5,515 nt of DNA from contig JBJDXI010000182.1 of NCBI GenBank assembly GCA_051866595.1, forward strand, positions 1 through 5,515, given 5' to 3'. Positions 1 to 4,981 of this stretch are shown piece by piece. Below the pieces are notes generated by a model that was not told where the DNA came from, searched no databases, and was given only the letters and a program-made list of their open reading frames with translations. The DNA comes from UBA7702 sp051866595. Its GTDB lineage: Bacteria > Bacillota > Dehalobacteriia > UBA7702. The first letter of the stretch is position 1, and every line of letters starts with the position of its first letter. The position numbers and the translations under genes are program-made.

Positions 1-1536
1 CGATTCCGCGATATCCATCATATAGAAAGACATCAGCAGGGAACGGCGGGTAGCTTCGTCGTTGAGGTCGATGCCGAGTTTTTCCTTGATGCGGTTGATA
101 CGGTAAAACAGCGTGGTGCGGTGGATATAGAGTTTCTCGGCGGAATGGAGCAGGTTCATGTTGTTTTCCAGATAGACTTTGAGGGTGGTGTAGTAATCCA
201 CCCCTTCGCCGCCGCCAAGGGTTTTCAGTTTAAGCAGGGTCTCATCGCAGAAAAATTCCGGCGGCGTATCGCCCATGCCGTAGCGGAACACATAGGGCAG
301 AGCGTATTTGCGGAAGGGATAACAGCGGCTTTCGGGGTCGAAGCCGCCGCCGAAATCCAGCGCCGCCAGAGCCTGACGGAAGAAAACATCGGTTTTGTAC
401 ACATCGCGGTAAACGATGCTGAGGCCGGCTTTGAAATAGCTCTCCCGGAGAAAATCATCGATTTTTTGGGAAATCCAGTCGGAATCCGGCGATTCGCCGT
501 TGAAATGAAGCACCGAAACAATGCTGTCCTCATAAAAAAACGCGAAGGAATCGGGAAAAATTTCTTCCAGACGCTGGCAGTTATAGGAAACGGAAAAGGT
601 GCGGATTTCAATTTCCCGGAGGCTGATCACGAGACAGCGGTAGGAATCTTCCGGCCGCCATTCCCGGGAATGGAGACAGTATTCCCCGTGGCTGCGGTCC
701 ACGGCAGTACCGGCGAGAATATCCCGGAAAAGCCGGTGAAAGCTGCGGCGCAGCCCTTTACTGAAGGCGTTCTGCCGACGGATGGCGGCGAAAACCGCGT
801 CTCTCAGCACACGGAGGGGCGGATAAACGCTGTAGCTGTTTTCGGAAACGATGCCGGGAAGGATCACGCGGCCCATGAATTCGCCGTCGCCGTTTAAGTT
901 GGCGTAAAGCACATCGTAGCTCATGTGATCGGAGTGGTAATTTGCCACTTCTTTCTGTCCCATCGTATCGAGGAAGGCATTTTCCCGTTTGAAAATGTTC
1001 ATCATCCGCGCCGAGAGAAAATACGCCCCCGAGGTCTGATTATAATCGAAATCGAGGTACGCCATGGTTTCCGGGGTTTCGGTGGTGACCATCACCTCGT
1101 AGGCGGCGTCGTGGATGATGATGGGATTACGGAAGATCTTACGGGAAACGTCGCACATTTTCATCAGATCGGCGTCGTCATCAACAATCCTCTGGAGGGA
1201 TTCCTCCCAGAGGTTGTACCACTCAAAGGACTGTTGGAGAATATCAAAGAGCGAGAGCAGGGAAATATGATCCTCAATGAGGATCACCTCGTGCTCTTCG
1301 AGGATCTTTGGATCTTCGGGCCGACCCAGCAGGATCATGCGCAGGGGCATATCCTCATGGCAGGCGCCGGGAAAATCCTCGCCTTTCAGCACATAGAGAT
1401 AGCGATCCAGCAGCATGGTGCATTCGTTATAGAGCCGGGGCTGGATCAGGCAGGCGTCTTTGGCTCTGTCCGAAAAATAGACGCTCATTTTTTCGCAGGG
1501 CAGATATTCGGCGATCATATACATATTCAGGCGCAC
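1..1536 (-). CDS. PucR/CdaR-family transcriptional regulator (C-terminal tip outside window)
   Basis: Translating the minus strand from a GTG at 1536 gives 512 codons with no stop up to the window edge. GGAGGTGA (1543-1550) lies 6 nt upstream of the GTG and decides the start; Met5 and Met7 are weaker alternatives. Residues 1-115 form an N-terminal region and about 118-260 resemble a PucR sensory region (IFRNPIIIHDAAYEVMV). About 298-398 resemble the GGDEF-like domain of CdaR proteins (AGLSIVYRDV...FFRQALAALDFG). Residues 459-490 are a PucR C-terminal helix-turn-helix (SAEKLYIHRTTLFYRINRIK). PucR proteins usually end shortly after this domain, so only a few residues should be missing. The family activates or represses catabolic genes in response to a metabolite. 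The divergent URO-D gene, 169 bp away, is the obvious target, and self-regulation is likely. The family call is secure; the effector is unknown. Confidence 0.9.
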   Translation of the reverse strand, partial: MRLNMYMIAEYLPCEKMSVYFSDRAKDACLIQPRLYNECTMLLDRYLYVLKGEDFPGACHEDMPLRMILLGRPEDPKILEEHEVILIEDHISLLSLFDILQQSFEWYNLWEESLQRIVDDDADLMKMCDVSRKIFRNPIIIHDAAYEVMVTTETPETMAYLDFDYNQTSGAYFLSARMMNIFKRENAFLDTMGQKEVANYHSDHMSYDVLYANLNGDGEFMGRVILPGIVSENSYSVYPPLRVLRDAVFAAIRRQNAFSKGLRRSFHRLFRDILAGTAVDRSHGEYCLHSREWRPEDSYRCLVISLREIEIRTFSVSYNCQRLEEIFPDSFAFFYEDSIVSVLHFNGESPDSDWISQKIDDFLRESYFKAGLSIVYRDVYKTDVFFRQALAALDFGGGFDPESRCYPFRKYALPYVFRYGMGDTPPEFFCDETLLKLKTLGGGEGVDYYTTLKVYLENNMNLLHSAEKLYIHRTTLFYRINRIKEKLGIDLNDEATRRSLLMSFYMMDIAES

Positions 1537-1557
1537 GGCAACTCACCTCCGTTATGT

Positions 1558-1574
1558 TTATACTAATAGTATAA
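1558..1574. promoter_or_regulatory. 17-bp palindrome over the regulator's -10 box (candidate operator)
   Basis: TTATACTA-A-TAGTATAA is a perfect inverted repeat with 8-bp arms around one central base. It covers the -10 box of the regulator promoter and ends 7 bp from its Shine-Dalgarno sequence. A regulator bound here would block its own transcription, so this is a candidate autoregulatory operator. The AT-rich composition means that chance symmetry around a TATACT box cannot be excluded. Confidence 0.45.
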
Positions 1575-1594
1575 CATTTTTTCAAATATATCAA
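1568..1594 (-). promoter_or_regulatory. Predicted sigma-A promoter of the PucR-type regulator
   Basis: Read on the minus strand, a -35-like TTGATA (1594-1589) is followed after 15 nt by TATACT (1573-1568). The -10 is preceded by TG one base upstream (TGTTATACT), an extended -10 that can compensate for the short spacer. The GTG start lies about 30 nt downstream. Inferred from sequence only. Confidence 0.55.
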
Positions 1595-1705
1595 TCTTTT
1601 ACGGAATGATTTTTGTCGGAAAATGGTTTATCATAGAGCCATCAAAAGAACAGCGCGCGTTCTCCACGGAAAAATAAAATAAACGATCAAAGGAGAAATA
1701 CCGAT

Positions 1706-2941
1706 ATGACACCGGAAGAAAGATATGCCGTTAAATCCAAAAGAATCAAAGACGTCGTCGCACTGAAAGAACCGGACCGCGTTCCCTTCGCTCCCAAAGT
1801 GGGCAATTACTACGCCAGAGGCTATAACATCTCCATGTACGACGCCATGAAAGACATCCGCAACATCGCCCCCGGCGTGATGCAGTTCATGGAAGATTAC
1901 GATCCCGACCTCGCCTGGGCCCCGGTTCTCTATCCCGCCGATCCCCCGGAAATCTTAGGCAGCACCTATCTGAAAGTTCCCGGCCCCAACAGCGGTCTTG
2001 CTCTGGACGAATCCTTCCAGATCGGGGACATCAACTTCCTCTACGACGATGAGTATGATGAATTCCTCAACGACCCCACCCATTTCTTCCTCACCAAAGT
2101 TTATCCCAGAAAATTCAAAGAACTGGAACCCTTCTCCAAACTGAGCTTCCGCACTCCCGTGGAATTCGCCATCTTCATTTCCATGACCGCCTTTGCCGAT
2201 CCCGAAGTGCAGAGAGCCGTTGAATTCCTGAAACGCGGCGGCGAAGCCTCGGCCAAATGGCTCGGCGGTCTCGGCGGCATCTGCGCCGAACTGGCTCAGA
2301 AAGGTTATCCCCTGGGCGCTGCCGGCGCTACCACCTGCGGCTTCGATATGTTCTCCGATAACATCCGCGGCCTCATCAACTCCGTCACCGATATTTACGC
2401 CAACCCCGATAAACTCCTTGCCGCCGTGGATTACATGACAGACATCAGCATCGCCGACGCCCTGAACACCTGCAAAACTCAGAATCTGGAATACTTCTTC
2501 ATTCCTCTCCATGCCGGCGTCGACGAATTCATGAGCGACGAAAACTACCGCAAATTCTATTGGCCCAGCCTGCGCAAGTTGATCTGCGCCCTCATCGACA
2601 ACGGCGTAACACCTTATGTCTTCTGCGAAGGCAAATACAACAGCCGTCTGGAAGTCATCAAAGACGTGCCCAAGGGCAAAGTCATCTATATGTTTGAAGA
2701 AGTAGACATCGTCAAAGCCAAGGAAATCCTCGGCGATACCGCCTGCATCTGCGGGAACCTGCCCACCTCTCTCCTGGCCTACGGCAAAAAAGAACGCGTT
2801 GTGGAAGAAACCAAACGCATGCTCGATGCCTGCGCTCCCGGAGGCGGCTTCATCATGGACTGCTCCATCGTTCTGGACAACGCCAAGAAAGAAAACCTCG
2901 ACGCCTGGTACGAAACGACCATGGAATACGGCAAATATTGA
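1706..2941 (+). CDS. URO-D superfamily protein, MtaA/methyltransferase-like
   Basis: A 411-residue protein starting at ATG 1706, with AGGAG (1691-1695) 10 nt upstream, ending at TGA 2939-2941. The length and blocks fit the uroporphyrinogen decarboxylase superfamily TIM barrel. The N-terminal EPDRVPFAPKVGNYYARGY (22-40) is the usual opening, and the C-terminal half has YVFCEGK (304-310), ACICGNLPTSLL (346-357) and GGGFIMDCSIVLDNAKKENL (379-398). It does not look like housekeeping HemE. It resembles the anaerobic branch that includes MtaA/MtbA/CmuA methyltransferases, which move methyl groups between a corrinoid protein and a thiol or cofactor through a Zn bound by a His-x-Cys...Cys set. Here Cys307, Cys349 and Cys386 are candidate ligands, but the expected His two residues before Cys307 is Val305, so catalysis by the MtaA mechanism is uncertain. 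It lies divergent from a PucR regulator and upstream of two membrane proteins. No corrinoid protein gene is visible. Cytoplasmic; substrate unknown. Confidence 0.85.
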   Translation: MTPEERYAVKSKRIKDVVALKEPDRVPFAPKVGNYYARGYNISMYDAMKDIRNIAPGVMQFMEDYDPDLAWAPVLYPADPPEILGSTYLKVPGPNSGLALDESFQIGDINFLYDDEYDEFLNDPTHFFLTKVYPRKFKELEPFSKLSFRTPVEFAIFISMTAFADPEVQRAVEFLKRGGEASAKWLGGLGGICAELAQKGYPLGAAGATTCGFDMFSDNIRGLINSVTDIYANPDKLLAAVDYMTDISIADALNTCKTQNLEYFFIPLHAGVDEFMSDENYRKFYWPSLRKLICALIDNGVTPYVFCEGKYNSRLEVIKDVPKGKVIYMFEEVDIVKAKEILGDTACICGNLPTSLLAYGKKERVVEETKRMLDACAPGGGFIMDCSIVLDNAKKENLDAWYETTMEYGKY

Positions 2942-3009
2942 TCGCCGTTTTCCCCCTCTTCCTCAAAAACCAAAAACTCTCCATAACCAATCAACCCAAT
3001 AAGGAATGA

Positions 3010-3028
3010 TCTGTTTTCACCAAACAGA
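3010..3028 (+). other. Short stem-loop in the URO-D to membrane-gene spacer
   Basis: TCTGTTT (3010-3016) and AAACAGA (3022-3028) pair over 7 bp around the loop TCACC. No T-run follows, so it is unlikely to be an intrinsic terminator. It may be a processing or stabilising structure in the mRNA, or may have no role. Confidence 0.4.
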
Positions 3029-3033
3029 GACCG

Positions 3034-3091
3034 GGGCGTTTCAAAGAGCCGTCCTCCGGCAGAGCGCCGGAACGCGCCGATTGAAACGCCC
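3034..3091. repeat. Large two-tier palindrome in the leader of the membrane-protein genes
   Basis: GGGCGTTTCAA (3034-3044) is perfectly inverted as TTGAAACGCCC (3081-3091). Inside it a second perfect hairpin, TCCGGC (3055-3060) with GCCGGA (3066-3071), closes the loop AGAGC. The outer arm contains GGGCGTTTCAAA, which is also the core of the repeat box at 5310-5321 and resembles those at 3983-3994 and 4648-4659. It is therefore probably related to the repeat family of this window. No T-tract follows. It lies 24 bp upstream of the start at 3115, just before that gene's ribosome-binding site, so it could affect translation or protect the downstream mRNA. Confidence 0.65.
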
Positions 3092-3114
3092 TTTCCCCAA
3101 CAGGAGCTTTCAAA

Positions 3115-3498
3115 ATGGAATTATTACAGAAAACAGCCAAGGCCTTTCTCTTCGGCGGGGCGGCGTCCGTCCTCACCCAGCTGCTGTTTACGGTTCTTGA
3201 ACCCCTGCCCTTTACGCCCTACGCCAAAAGCCTCCTGGCCTTGGTGGCCATGGGCGTTCTCGGCGCCTGTCTCTTCTTTTTCGATATCTATCCCCGTCTG
3301 GAACAGCGGTTCGGCTTCGGCGCCATACTGCCCATCTGCGGTCTGCCCGCGGCGGTGGCCGGCGGCATCCTCGCCCACCTGAACAACGGCGAAGCCACGG
3401 CTTCGGCATTGAAAAAAGGCATCCTTCCCGTGGCGGCGATCCTGCTCACCGGTTTTATCTTTTCCGTGGGCACCGCTCTGATCCTTTCGATATTTTAA
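3115..3498 (+). CDS. Small integral membrane protein, SpoVA (SpoVAC/SpoVAE)-like
   Basis: A 127-residue protein from ATG 3115 to TAA 3496-3498, with AGGAG (3102-3106) 8 nt upstream. It has about four hydrophobic segments at residues 8-28, 38-58, 66-87 and 103-125. The pattern FLFGG (11-15), then a central GFGAILPICGLPAAVAGGI (67-85) and a C-terminal glycine-containing helix, resembles SpoVAC/SpoVAE proteins in length and in the G-x-GA..P..G motif. SpoVA proteins form the inner-membrane channel that moves dipicolinate in and out of spores; paralogues also occur outside sporulation operons. No SpoVAD-like gene is adjacent, so a sporulation role is not shown. It lies 173 bp after the URO-D gene and 10 bp before a second protein of the same type, which suggests one transcript and a heteromeric membrane complex. 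The family assignment comes from remembered motif likeness and is moderate. Confidence 0.7.
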   Translation: MELLQKTAKAFLFGGAASVLTQLLFTVLEPLPFTPYAKSLLALVAMGVLGACLFFFDIYPRLEQRFGFGAILPICGLPAAVAGGILAHLNNGEATASALKKGILPVAAILLTGFIFSVGTALILSIF

Positions 3499-3508
3499 GG
3501 AGATCCTT

Positions 3509-3865
3509 ATGATTTTTCTCAAAGCATTTCTTCTGGGCGGCGTCCTCTGCGCCATATTTCAGATTTTCTGGTCGCTGACCAAAGCCGCTCCCTCCACCCT
3601 TCTGAAAATCGGCTTCTGTATCAGCGCCCTGCTCACCCCCATCGGTATCACCGGCGGCCTCATCGCCTTCGGCCAGTGCGGCTTTTTCGTGATGGTGGCC
3701 GGCGCCGGCGAAGCGGCCTTCAGCGGTACCCTCACGGCGCTTTCGGGGAACTGGATCCCCCTCCTCCAGCTCCTCGCCGTGTTTCTTTCCATCATTCTCA
3801 TCGGCACGGCCTGCGCCCTGCTCTATGCCAGAAAGCGCCGCGGCGAACCGACAAAAGCGGAATAA
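3509..3865 (+). CDS. Second small membrane protein, SpoVAE-like
   Basis: A 118-residue protein starting at ATG 3509 and ending at TAA 3863-3865. Its ribosome-binding site AAGGAGA (3497-3503) overlaps the stop codon of the gene before it (TAAGGAG), a sign of translational coupling. The opening MIFLKAFLLGGVLCAIFQIF closely follows the start of SpoVAE/SpoVAEb proteins (aromatic-LKAFLxGGxxCxxxQ). Hydrophobic segments are near residues 4-22, 31-52, 55-76 and 84-107, and the tail ARKRRGEPTKAE (107-118) is basic then hydrophilic, placing it probably inside the cell. The central VMVAGAGEAAFSGTL (61-75) corresponds to the glycine-rich loop of SpoVAE. With the preceding protein it probably forms a two-subunit membrane assembly. 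An alternative is an unrelated small-molecule permease family with convergent composition. Confidence 0.68.
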   Translation: MIFLKAFLLGGVLCAIFQIFWSLTKAAPSTLLKIGFCISALLTPIGITGGLIAFGQCGFFVMVAGAGEAAFSGTLTALSGNWIPLLQLLAVFLSIILIGTACALLYARKRRGEPTKAE

Positions 3866-3912
3866 CCATTCTCTCCGTAAACAGAACCTCCCTAATAATA
3901 ATCTCTCTAATC

Positions 3913-3949
3913 AAAAAGAAGCTGCGAAAAATTTCGCAGCCTCTTTTTG
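3913..3949. terminator. Strong intrinsic terminator, likely working in both directions
   Basis: GCTGCGAAA (3921-3929) and TTTCGCAGC (3932-3940) form a perfect stem. It is flanked by AAAAAGA on the left and TCTTTTT on the right, which extend the pairing and give a U-tract on either strand. It lies 47 bp after the second membrane gene and ends the URO-D/SpoVA-like unit. It would also stop leftward transcription coming out of the repeat island. Confidence 0.9.
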
Positions 3950-3971
3950 TATTCCGGATCTTTACGCTTCC

Positions 3972-4032
3972 GCACAACCTAAGGGCATTTCAAAACGGCT
4001 CAGTGTCCTTGGGAACCGTCCCCGTTGGCACA
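3972..4032 (+). repeat. REP-like repeat, copy A
   Basis: This copy consists of GCACAACC, then AGGGCATTTCAAAACGGCT (3982-4000), CAGTGTCCTT, and GGGAACCGTCCCCGTTGGCA (4011-4030). Copy C2 at 4637-4698 has the same order with only a few changes. On the minus strand the right half folds as GTGCC..GGGA-loop-TCCC..GGaCAC, a palindromic hairpin with a CGGT-type loop. The layout (a short box plus an imperfect palindrome, several copies, intergenic) matches REP elements. Confidence 0.75.
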
Positions 4033-4069
4033 TACAAAATAATTTTCTTTCACAATGGAAAATTTCCTA

Positions 4070-4097
4070 TTGCTTTTTCCGTAGAATCGGGTATACT
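4070..4097 (+). promoter_or_regulatory. Predicted promoter of small RNA 1
   Basis: TTGCTT (4070-4075) and TATACT (4092-4097) are separated by 16 nt, with an AT-rich stretch upstream (4033-4069) that could act as an UP element. The -35 is only a half match. The sequence around the -10 (ATCGGGTATACTATGT) is nearly the same as at the second small RNA (ATCGGATATACTATGT), which raises confidence in both. Confidence 0.55.
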
Positions 4098-4103
4098 ATG
4101 TTT

Positions 4104-4184
4104 AGAAGAAGCATTAACAAAACGCAGGGCTTGAGAGGAATCTTCGAGATTCCCCCTGGAATTTGTAGTGCTTCTTTTATTTTT
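4104..4184 (+). ncRNA. Candidate small RNA 1, about 80 nt, unknown family
   Basis: Downstream of a promoter-like sequence, 4106-4121 pairs with 4162-4176 through about 15 pairs, including one bulged A (4117) and one G-U (4114/4168). Inside, AGGG (4126-4129) can pair with CCCT (4154-4157), and GGAATCT (4137-4143) pairs perfectly with AGATTCC (4147-4153) around TCG, leaving a 7-nt bulge CTTGAGA. The run TTTATTTTT (4176-4184) follows directly, so the RNA can end at its own closing stem. No gene follows on this strand. I do not recognise it as 6S, SRP RNA, tmRNA or a known riboswitch. A 57-codon reading frame begins at 4098, but that ATG would sit upstream of the expected transcript start and has no ribosome-binding site. 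Confidence 0.55.
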
Positions 4185-4205
4185 ATGATATTTTTCTTCA
4201 GATAC

Positions 4206-4329
4206 TCACCACATGGTTTTAAACATCAGAGAACTTCTGCTTTTGGAAACTATTTCGATCAACACTAATCTTCCATTTGCTTTTTTCGCACTTATACTAA
4301 TTTCTTGTGTCCCACTATTAAATATTTTT
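4206..4329 (-). other. Possible downstream remnant of the broken minus-strand gene
   Basis: On the minus strand this stretch is open up to a TGA at 4208-4206 and reads ...KKANGRLVLIEIVSKSRSSLMFKTMW-stop. The alternation of charged and hydrophobic residues looks protein-like, but there is no start codon or ribosome-binding site, and the frame differs from that of the ART-like fragment on the other side of repeat copy B. It may be the 3' part of the same degraded gene. I do not recognise a family. It lies under the region downstream of small RNA 1. Confidence 0.25.
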
Positions 4330-4369
4330 GAGACCACCGGGGACGGTTCCGAAGGGCCCTATTGGCACA
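4330..4369 (-). repeat. REP-like repeat, copy B (inverted orientation, interrupts a pseudogene)
   Basis: GAGACCACCGGGGACGGTTCC (4330-4350) is followed by GAAGGGCCCTA and TTGGCACA (4362-4369). GGGGACGGTTCC is the reverse complement of the core in copies A and C2, and TTGGCACA matches their right ends, so this copy looks rearranged. Its left 21 bp are close to copy D (4953-4973). Its right end coincides with the point where the ART-like reading frame loses its family pattern. Confidence 0.65.
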
Positions 4370-4372
4370 CAC

Positions 4373-4513
4373 CAGCATCGGTGTTCCATCGGGGTTTACG
4401 ACTTTACTTACACCTTTCTTTCCCTTTTCCCAATCTCCAAACCAACGCTTGAATTGAATAGATTTCGTAATATCTTTTGCGTAAATATTGACAGGAGAAC
4501 CTGATCGGATATA
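4373..4513 (-). pseudogene. Truncated ADP-ribosyltransferase/polyvalent-protein-like fragment
   Basis: The minus-strand frame from 4513 downward reads ...NIYAKDITKSIQFKRWFGDW, then about ten residues on, SKVVNPDGTPMLV, ending near 4370. The FK-x-WFGDW...SKVV-x-x-x-G-x-P-x-x-V pattern is one I know from phage- and conjugative-element polyvalent proteins and MuF-type toxins, where it continues as VYHGT at the start of an ADP-ribosyltransferase-like (ART-PolyVal) fold. Here the codons after LV run into repeat copy B, so VYHGT is absent. The frame has an in-frame stop just upstream (TAG, 4516-4514) and no credible start. It is therefore a short relic of a prophage or mobile-element gene, not a working gene. 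The -35 box of small RNA 2 lies inside it. Confidence 0.6.
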
Positions 4514-4515
4514 CT
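4488..4515 (+). promoter_or_regulatory. Strong predicted sigma-A promoter of small RNA 2
   Basis: A consensus TTGACA (4488-4493), a 16-nt spacer and TATACT (4510-4515). This is the best promoter match on the plus strand of the window, and no gene follows it on that strand. The expected transcript start is near 4520-4523. Confidence 0.75.
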
Positions 4516-4521
4516 ATGTAT

Positions 4522-4596
4522 GTAGCCGGATAGTTTCGGAAGCCTAAGGTATTGTACCTTTGGATTAGCCGAACGCAATTCCGGCTCAATTTTTTT
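4522..4596 (+). ncRNA. Candidate small RNA 2, about 75 nt, unknown family
   Basis: It begins just after a consensus promoter and ends at a U-tract (4590-4596). In the long-range fold, AGCCGGA (4524-4530) pairs with TCCGGCT (4580-4586), TTCGG (4535-4539) with CCGAA (4569-4573), and AAGGTA (4546-4551) with TACCTT (4555-4560) around TTG; extra CC/GG and AA/TT pairs extend the top stem. In an alternative fold, a local hairpin (4567-4586) sits next to the U-tract as a terminator. Promoter, fold and terminator together support a free-standing transcript. No coding frame starts within it that could be used. I do not recognise a known RNA family. Confidence 0.65.
4567..4596 (+). terminator. Intrinsic terminator of small RNA 2
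   Basis: AGCCGAA (4567-4573) pairs with TT-C-CGGCT (4579-4586) with one bulged C (4581) and the loop CGCAA, followed after CAA by seven T residues (4590-4596). The same 3' arm can instead pair with the 5' end of the transcript at 4524-4530. Confidence 0.75.
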
Positions 4597-4613
4597 GCGT
4601 ACTTCGGATCAAT

Positions 4614-4640
4614 ACCATTGGGAACCGTCCCTGTTGGCAC
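4614..4640 (+). repeat. REP-like repeat, copy C1 (half unit)
   Basis: ACCATTGGGAACCGTCCC, then TGTTGGCAC. On the minus strand it folds as CCA-aca-GGGA-CGGT-TCCC-aa-TGG, a compact palindromic hairpin. It joins copy C2 head to tail through the shared GGCAC. Confidence 0.75.
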
Positions 4641-4698
4641 AACCCGAGGGCATTCCAAAACGGCTCAGTACCATGAGGAACCGTCCCCGTTGGCCACA
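4637..4698 (+). repeat. REP-like repeat, copy C2 (full unit)
   Basis: GCACAACCCG, then AGGGCATTCCAAAACGGCT (4647-4665), CAGTACCATGA, then GGAACCGTCCCCGTTGGCCA (4678-4697). It has the same order and length as copy A at 3972-4032, with a few substitutions and one extra C in the last box. With C1 it makes a tandem of two palindromic halves around one AGGGC box. Confidence 0.8.
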
Positions 4699-4742
4699 TT
4701 TCCTTTGTGTAGTTTGAGAAGGCAGGAAAATTAAAATTCAAT

Positions 4743-4925
4743 TCATTCATTTTCAACAGTTCCCCATGTCTCAAAAACCATTTCGCCATTTTCGGAAAAT
4801 TCCCTTATAACACATCGGGATGCTTTTTTTTCATCAACATAGCTGCCGTTATCATCAAAGTAATGGATTTCCGCGCGAGCACCACCATTCGGCGTTTTGC
4901 ATTCTGCTTTTTCAATTTTAGCCAT
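4743..4925 (-). CDS. Small hypothetical protein, 60 aa
   Basis: It starts at ATG 4925 with GAGGTGG upstream (GAGGTGGCAAC-ATG), a convincing ribosome-binding site, and ends at TGA 4745-4743. The 60 residues are hydrophilic, begin MAKIEKAECKTPNGGARAEI, and have no signal peptide or membrane segment. Alternating residues in ARAEIHYFDD and ENGEMVFETW suggest short beta strands, and there are two cysteines (Cys9 and Cys38). I recognise no family. It is the second of two short genes in the same direction, 56 bp after the first, with repeat copy D between them. The codon composition is more AT-rich than in the genes to the left, which fits acquired DNA. Small size and no known homologue keep the confidence moderate. 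Confidence 0.6.
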   Translation of the reverse strand: MAKIEKAECKTPNGGARAEIHYFDDNGSYVDEKKASRCVIREFSENGEMVFETWGTVENE

Positions 4926-4947
4926 GTTGCCACCTCATAAATCAGAG

Positions 4948-4979
4948 CCATTGAGACCATTCGGGACGGTTTCAAATGG
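4948..4979. repeat. REP-like repeat, copy D: palindrome between two small genes
   Basis: CCATTGAGACC (4948-4958) pairs with GGTTTCAAATGG (4968-4979) through 11 pairs, with one bulged A and one G-U, around the loop ATTCGGGAC. The stretch GAGACCATTCGGGACGGTTTC (4953-4973) matches the start of copy B at 17 of 21 positions. It fills most of the gap between the 72-codon and 60-codon genes and could act as a partial terminator or an mRNA processing site. Confidence 0.65.
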
Positions 4980-4981
4980 AT

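Larger units (their letters stand above)
1537..1705. other. Divergent intergenic region between regulator and URO-D gene
   Basis: This 169-bp spacer must hold the promoters for both divergent genes. The regulator promoter and a palindrome sit at its left side. For the rightward gene, the only candidate I see is TATCAT (1629-1634) with a poor -35 (ATGATT, 1606-1611, 17-nt spacing). The weak -35 would fit activator-dependent transcription, but that is inference. No riboswitch-like structure was recognised. Confidence 0.4.

Noticed and set aside
121..897. 258-codon plus-strand open frame
   Set aside because: It lies antisense to the PucR-type gene, whose helix-turn-helix and GGDEF-like motifs are clear on the minus strand; the plus-strand product shows no family pattern and no ribosome-binding site.
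925..1566. 213-codon plus-strand open frame
   Set aside because: Also antisense to the PucR-type gene, and it runs through that gene's start and promoter.
1955..2512. 185-codon minus-strand open frame
   Set aside because: Shadow of the URO-D gene; low-complexity G/E/F-rich product typical of antisense reading of GC-rich codons.
3006..3200. 64-codon frame starting just before the large palindrome
   Set aside because: The AAGGA lies directly against the ATG, which is too close to work. The frame crosses the palindrome and overlaps the membrane-protein gene.
4104..4184. 6S, SRP or tmRNA identity for small RNA 1
   Set aside because: It is too short for 6S or tmRNA and lacks the conserved SRP apical loop sequence.
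4098..4268. 57-codon peptide with a hydrophobic stretch starting in the small RNA 1 promoter, considered as a type I toxin
   Set aside because: The ATG directly follows the -10 box, upstream of the expected transcript start, with no ribosome-binding site; the RNA terminates within the frame.
4404..4658. 84-codon minus-strand frame
   Set aside because: It begins inside a repeat copy and runs antisense through small RNA 2 in a different frame from the ART-like motif; no ribosome-binding site was seen.
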